The notes beneath the pieces were generated by a model. That model saw only the letters and a program-made list of their open reading frames with translations, was not told the DNA's origin and searched no databases. A DNA stretch of 64,000 bases. Origin: Amycolatopsis jiangsuensis (lineage in GTDB: Bacteria > Actinomycetota > Actinomycetes > Mycobacteriales > Pseudonocardiaceae). Shown one piece after another: positions 60,323-64,000 of this stretch. The position numbers and the translations under genes were made by a program. The stretch is taken from assembly GCF_014204865.1 (NCBI RefSeq), contig NZ_JACHMG010000001.1:806001-870000 (forward strand), in the 5' to 3' direction. The number at the start of each line of letters is the position of its first letter. Position 1 is the stretch's first letter.

Positions 60323-60910
60323 ATGACCGACGAGTTCGACGCCGTGCTGACCGCCGTGGGCCCGCGGTTGCGGGAGCTGCGCCGGCGCAGCGGGACCACG
60401 CTGGCCGCTCTGTCGGAGACGACCGGGATCCCGATCAGCACGCTGTCGCGGCTGGAGTCCGGCCAGCGCAAGCCCGGGCTGGAACTGCTGCTCCCGCTCG
60501 CCAAGGCCTACCGGGTGCCGCTCGACGACCTGGTCGCCGCGCCGGCCACCGGTGACCCGCGGGTGTATCCGCGGCCGTTCAAGCGCGGCGAGATGACCGT
60601 GGTGCCGCTCACCCGCAAGCCCGGCGGGCTGCAGGCGTTCAAGCAGATTCTCCCGGCGGGCCGGGCGGGCGGCGAGCCCGAGCCCCGTTCGCATGAGGGA
60701 TACCACTGGCTGTACGTGCTCAACGGGCGGCTGCGGGTGCTGCTCGGCGACCAGGACCTGGTGCTCGCCGCGGGCGAGGTCGCGGAGTTCGACACCCACC
60801 TGCCGCACTGGTTCGGCAACGCCGACGAGCATCCGGTGGAGTTCCTGAGCATCCTCGGCCCGCAGGGTGAACGGTTCCACATCCGCGCGCGGTACCGGCC
60901 GGAGAGGTGA
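60323..60910 (+). CDS. XRE-type regulator with C-terminal cupin
   Basis: 195 residues. An N-terminal Cro/C1 helix-turn-helix (LAALSETTGIPISTLSRLES, ~25-50) is fused to a single cupin (SHEGYHWLYVLNGRLRVLLG, then AEFDTHLPHWFGN). Such fusions sense a small molecule or metal through the cupin and act as local repressors. GTGGGGAG precedes ATG 60323. The divergent methyltransferase is the likely target besides itself. Confidence 0.92.
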   Translation: MTDEFDAVLTAVGPRLRELRRRSGTTLAALSETTGIPISTLSRLESGQRKPGLELLLPLAKAYRVPLDDLVAAPATGDPRVYPRPFKRGEMTVVPLTRKPGGLQAFKQILPAGRAGGEPEPRSHEGYHWLYVLNGRLRVLLGDQDLVLAAGEVAEFDTHLPHWFGNADEHPVEFLSILGPQGERFHIRARYRPER

Positions 60911-60962
60911 GAAACCGGCCTCGGCTGGGTAGTTCCTCCTCGAGAACGACCTGGAGGGTGGG

Positions 60963-61490
60963 GTGATCCCCATGGTGGCGGTGCGCGTACAGGGACTGGC
61001 CGTGGTCGCGCAGGAGGTGGCGCCGGTCGTGCTGCTGCGCGAGGAGACCGGATCGCGCCGCTGGCTCGCGATCACCATCGGCGCGCCGGAGGCGCAGGAG
61101 CTGGCCGCGGCGCAGGAGCACGTCGTCTCGGCGCGGCCGGGCACGGTCGAGCTGATCATCGACGTGCTCGGCGCGCTCGGGCAGCAGGTCGAGCGGGTCG
61201 AGATCACTCAGCTGGAGGACAGCATCTTCCACGCCGACCTGGTGCTGGGCGACGGGGTGCGGGTGTCGGCGCGGCCCAGTGACGCGATCGCGATCGGGCT
61301 GCGGACCCAGGTCCCGCTCGAGGTCGCCGAAGCGGTGCTGGACGAGGCGGCGGTGGACGTGACGGTGGCCGCGGGCGAGGAAATGCCCGGCGGTGAGTCC
61401 GGAGAGCCGAGTGAGGACGAGATCCGCCGGTTCCGGGATTTGCTCGACGAGGTGAGCCCGGAAGACTTCCGAGACCCCGGAACGGAGTGA
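60963..61490 (+). CDS. Bifunctional nuclease family protein (DUF151)
   Basis: 175 residues. VVLLREETGSRRWLAITIGA, written here in part, with PEAQELAAAQ, then LEDSIFHADLVLGDGVRVSA and RPSDAIAIGLRTQVPLEVAE are the DUF151/BFN signature (acidic DNase/RNase core). In actinobacteria it is usually found beside merR/ftsR genes. Here it stands behind an XRE-cupin gene, so this may be an extra copy. GGAGGGTGGG precedes; both GTG 60963 and ATG 60972 are possible starts. Its stop abuts the convergent LLM pseudogene without a gap. Confidence 0.88.
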   Translation: MIPMVAVRVQGLAVVAQEVAPVVLLREETGSRRWLAITIGAPEAQELAAAQEHVVSARPGTVELIIDVLGALGQQVERVEITQLEDSIFHADLVLGDGVRVSARPSDAIAIGLRTQVPLEVAEAVLDEAAVDVTVAAGEEMPGGESGEPSEDEIRRFRDLLDEVSPEDFRDPGTE

Positions 61491-62171
61491 TCAGCCCGCG
61501 CGCGGCGGGCCGGCGTCGACCACGGCCAGCGACAGCTCCAGTGGATCGAAGTGGATCAGCGACCCCATCCACCAGGTCATTCCCGCCTGCGTGAGCGCGG
61601 TGAGGTCGGCGGTGACGGGTTCGTCCCAGGCGGGGCTCGCGTTGCCGGCTACAGCCACGTCGTACGGCCGTCCGCGGACGTACCCGGCGCACGATCCGGC
61701 CCAGCACCTCGGGCGAGTCGGGCATGACCCCGGAAACGGAAAGACGCCGTCGCCGGCCGCCGCGCGTTCGAGCACCCGGGGATGGGCGACGCCGCACCCG
61801 GCCCACACCGGAATCGGGTACGGCTCGGGCTCGGTGGCGTCGAGGTCGAGGCGGTAGTGCGTACCCGCTGTGCCGCAGCTGCCGCCCGGCCCACATCGCG
61901 CGCATGAGACCGGGTGCCTCGTCGGTCCGGGCGGAACGCTCTCGCGCCGCGCCGACGGCGTGACCATCGGGCTGAGCCGCAGCTTCGTCGTGGCCTGGGC
62001 GATCGCGGCCAGCGTGGTCCACGGATCGGCGATCGGCGGCTGTGCCGGCACGACGTGATCCCACAGGAACACCCCGTCCCAGCCCGCGGCCTCGGCGCGG
62101 ACAGCCGGGTCGACGACCACCGCCGGATCGCCGAACGGGGGCAGGCAGAGCCCATAGCGGACTTCGCTCAC
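61491..62171 (-). pseudogene. Decayed LLM-class oxidoreductase
   Basis: The frame begins like a good LLM protein (YGLCLPPFGDPAVVV, AEAAGWDGVFLWDHV, LRLSPMVTP) and ends like one (PYDVAVAGNASPAWDEPV), but the middle does not hold together. After TPSARRE the family sequence continues in another frame (TDEAPGLMRAMWAGRQLRHS), returns as THYRLDLDATEPEPYPIPVW, leaves again (VMPDSPEVLGRIVRRV in a second frame, where the main frame reads SCPTRPRCWAGSC), and returns. About 45 residues with the expected RLVLGVGLG core are missing. The open frame is 226 codons against ~290 normally. Several small indels plus one deletion explain it; sequencing error is unlikely to cause all. Confidence 0.8.
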
Positions 62172-62267
62172 TCCGGCTCATTCGGCTGTCCGGGTGCCAG
62201 GATGGAGTCGCGATAGCGGGCTTCGGTGCGTGAGTGATCCGCTGCGAGGCGTTGCCCGGTCATCGGA

Positions 62268-62290
62268 ACCTAGGTTACGGTGACTTAGGT
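62268..62290 (+). promoter_or_regulatory. Inverted repeat at the padR start
   Basis: ACCTAGGT (62268-62275), TACGGTG, ACTTAGGT (62283-62290) match as an inverted repeat at 7 of 8 positions, and the right arm runs into the GTG start at 62289. No ribosome site is visible, so the transcript may be leaderless and the site would block initiation. It suits a PadR-type autorepressor. Confidence 0.55.
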
Positions 62291-62852
62291 GTGGATCGAC
62301 GTGCTCCTGCTCGCCAAGCTCGCCGAGCGCCCGCGGCACGGGTACGAGCTGCGCAAGCAGGTGGAGGAGTCCAGCGGTCGCGCGCTGTCGAACAACTCGC
62401 TGTACCCGGCGTTGCGCCGGTTCGCCGAGGCCGGTGCGGTCACTCGCACGGCGCAGCAGCAGGAGGGCAGGCCGCCGCGGCACGTCTACACGATCACCGA
62501 CGTCGGCCGGGAACTGCTGCACGACCTGCTCGCCGAGCTGCCGGCCGAGCTCGCCGGCGATCCGGCGGAGTTCCTCGCCCGGCTCGCCGGTTTCGGCCGG
62601 CTCGAGCCGGCCGAGCGGCTGCGCGTGCTCGACGCGCGCGAGAAGGCCGTCGCGGCGCAACGCGAGCGGCTGGCCAAGCTCGGCACCGGGCAGGTCGGCC
62701 CGTGGAGCCGGCTCGTGCTGGCCGAGGTGCGCCGCCGGGCCGAGCACGAACAGGACTGGCTCGCGTCGCTCCGGACGCGGGCGGAACAGGTTTCCCCCGA
62801 GCTTTCCCCTGAGCACTTTCCCGAGCATTTTCCTGAGGAGGACTCCCGATGA
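62289..62852 (+). CDS. PadR family transcriptional regulator
   Basis: 187 residues. The winged helix is [20 protein letters not shown] with [20 protein letters not shown] and the wing [20 protein letters not shown]; a long C-terminal helical region follows ([19 protein letters not shown]). The start is GTG 62289 by alignment, and there is no ribosome site. Its stop overlaps the P450 start by 4 bp (ATGA), so regulator and enzyme are coupled. PadR proteins are often relieved by phenolics or antibiotics. Confidence 0.9.
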   Translation: MWIDVLLLAKLAERPRHGYELRKQVEESSGRALSNNSLYPALRRFAEAGAVTRTAQQQEGRPPRHVYTITDVGRELLHDLLAELPAELAGDPAEFLARLAGFGRLEPAERLRVLDAREKAVAAQRERLAKLGTGQVGPWSRLVLAEVRRRAEHEQDWLASLRTRAEQVSPELSPEHFPEHFPEEDSR

Positions 62853-64000
62853 CGACCACCGAACGCGCCCCGCAGCTGCCGTTCGCCCGGCCGAACGTGC
62901 TGGACATCGCACCGCTGTACGAGGTGCTGCGCCGCCAGGGCCCGATCGTGCCGGTCACCACGCCCGCCGGTGACCCGGCCTGGCTGGTCACGGCCTACGA
63001 GCAAGCCAGGGAAGTGTTCGGCGACAAGCGGTTCGGCCGTTCGCACCCGGCGCCGGAGGAAGCCACCACGGTCTCCGACGCGGCACTGCTGAGCGGACCG
63101 CAGGGCGACTACGACTCCGAGGAGGCGTCACACGCCAGGTTGCGCCGCGTGCTCGTGCCCGCGTTCTCGGCGAACCGGATGCGCCGGCTTTCCGGCCACG
63201 TCCAGGAGCTGGCCGACCGCTGCCTCGACGACCTCGAAGCAGCTCACGACGCGGCCGGTGGCGCGCCGGTGAACCTGCACGAATACCTGTCGTTCCCGTT
63301 GCCGGTACTGGTGATCTGCGAACTGCTCGGCGTGCCCTACGGCGACCGCGAGAAGTTCCGCGCGCTGTCCGACCGGATCGGCGCACTCGACAGCCGCGGC
63401 GACGCGCGGGTCGCGATGGACGAGTTCATGGCCTACACCGCGGAACTCGCCGCGGTGAAGCGGGCCGAGCCGGGGCAGGACGTGATGTCGGACCTGGTCG
63501 CCGCGCAGGCCGAGGATCCGACGTTCACCGACGAGGACCTCTCCCGGCTGGCCGCGGGCCTGTTGTTCGCCGGGCACGAGACCACGTCCAACCGGATCGA
63601 TCTGGGCGTGCTGTACCTGCTCACCGATCTCGCCCGCCGGGACGCGCTCGCCGCGGACCCGGAGGGCAGGCTGCACGCCACCGTCGAGGAGATCCTGCGG
63701 ATGTCCGCACCGGGTGGGCTGGGGCTGCTGCGGTACGCGCGCGAGGACGTGGAGGTCGGCGGTGTGCGGATCGCGCGCGGCGACGCGCTGATCATTTCGA
63801 TCAACTCGGCCAACCGCGACGAGTCGGTGTTCGACGGTCCAGGGGAGTTCGACGCCGCCCGCAAACCCAACTCGCACCTGGCCTTCGGTCACGGCGGGTT
63901 CTTCTGCATCGGCGCCAGCCTGGCCCGCACCGAGCTGCGGGTCGTCTTCGGCTCGCTGTTCCGGCGGTTCCCCGGGATGCGGCTCGCGGTGCCCGCGGCC
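62849..64000 (+). CDS. Cytochrome P450 (3' end beyond the window)
   Basis: The first 384 codons are present. The I-helix oxygen-activation motif is [13 protein letters not shown], the K-helix ExxR is EEILR, and the heme loop [16 protein letters not shown] gives the thiolate Cys; the usual His two before Cys is Phe here. The N-terminus has no membrane anchor, so it is a soluble bacterial P450 needing a ferredoxin and reductase. TGAGGAG precedes ATG 62849. Only a short C-terminal part should be missing. Its coupling to padR suggests a role in detoxifying or tailoring the inducer. Confidence 0.93.
   Translation, partial: MTTTERAPQLPFARPNVLDIAPLYEVLRRQGPIVPVTTPAGDPAWLVTAYEQAREVFGDKRFGRSHPAPEEATTVSDAALLSGPQGDYDSEEASHARLRRVLVPAFSANRMRRLSGHVQELADRCLDDLEAAHDAAGGAPVNLHEYLSFPLPVLVICELLGVPYGDREKFRALSDRIGALDSRGDARVAMDEFMAYTAELAAVKRAEPGQDVMSDLVAAQAEDPTFTDEDLSRLAAGLLFAGHETTSNRIDLGVLYLLTDLARRDALAADPEGRLHATVEEILRMSAPGGLGLLRYAREDVEVGGVRIARGDALIISINSANRDESVFDGPGEFDAARKPNSHLAFGHGGFFCIGASLARTELRVVFGSLFRRFPGMRLAVPAA

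Noticed and set aside
62289..64000. Edge of a secondary-metabolite gene cluster
   Set aside because: A single regulator plus P450, with no synthase, transporter or other tailoring gene visible, is not enough to claim one.
1..64000. tRNA, rRNA, integrase or insertion sequence
   Set aside because: None seen on reading both strands. There are no transposase-like frames and no tRNA-like cloverleaf with flanking direct repeats.

Overview
The window is about 70 % GC, uses GTG starts freely and has many 1-4 bp start/stop overlaps. It carries ESX (type VII secretion) accessory genes, a SigB/SigF-type sigma factor with its anti-sigma partner, F420-type (LLM) oxidoreductases, a Ku-based NHEJ module and a mycobacterial-type DinB2 polymerase. 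This points to an actinomycete, most likely family Pseudonocardiaceae and plausibly Amycolatopsis. The placement is inferred from gene content, not from a marker gene. No rRNA, tRNA, CRISPR array, insertion sequence or integrase was seen, and the region reads as ordinary chromosome with accessory islands.

Layout. 1-3.2 kb: a heterodimeric multidrug-type ABC exporter pair and its TetR regulator (minus strand). 3.4-4.8 kb: Ku and a small Cys-rich protein. 5.2-6.9 kb: ahcY behind what looks like an SAH riboswitch that overlaps an intrinsic terminator. 6.9-8.3 kb: DinB2-like polymerase and a DUF3040 membrane protein. 8.6-12.1 kb: a Ser/Thr kinase with an extracytoplasmic sensor followed by two paralogous FHA-like proteins. 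12.2-18.2 kb: ribA, a TSUP permease, a three-subunit molybdenum hydroxylase (form II CoxL type) and a flavin reductase. 18.3-20.3 kb: beta-lactamase-like hydrolase and a PanE-family reductase, divergent.

20.5-24.9 kb: an ESX accessory island (EspG, unknown, PPE-like protein with a Gly/Pro repeat tail, EspC-like, YbaB/EbfC) without secretion-machine genes. 25.4-28.2 kb: YjbR protein, orphan sugar-binding lipoprotein, stand-alone ATP-dependent DNA ligase (probable Ku partner). 28.3-33.2 kb: a 1606-residue protein joining a WXG100-like N-terminus, RHS repeats and an unrecognised C-terminal domain, with no immunity gene beside it. 33.2-38.8 kb: MHS transporter, SGNH hydrolase, S53 peptidase, PucR regulator. 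39.0-41.8 kb: a second, Tat-exported molybdenum hydroxylase. 41.8-42.9 kb: DUF6069 protein and MarR, divergent around a perfect 16 + 16 bp palindrome.

43.2-51.6 kb is the most pathway-like region. An IclR regulator, a dihydroorotate-dehydrogenase-like enzyme and an MHS transporter face a tightly coupled six-gene operon (DUF6282 metal hydrolase, bicupin, HpcH/HpaI aldolase, LLM oxidoreductase, BKACE beta-keto acid cleavage enzyme, SDR). The IclR and transporter promoters carry the same 15-bp palindrome, and a related element sits at the six-gene operon promoter, so the set looks like one small-molecule catabolic regulon whose substrate is unknown.

51.9-64 kb: L,D-transpeptidase, a baeRF/Ndh/VOC group, a SigF-like sigma factor with its anti-sigma factor, aconitase, methyltransferase, XRE-cupin regulator, DUF151 nuclease, a decayed LLM oxidoreductase, and a PadR-P450 pair running off the end. 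Degenerate low-complexity tandem arrays occupy several intergenic gaps (about 4.9, 25, 43 and 52.7 kb).
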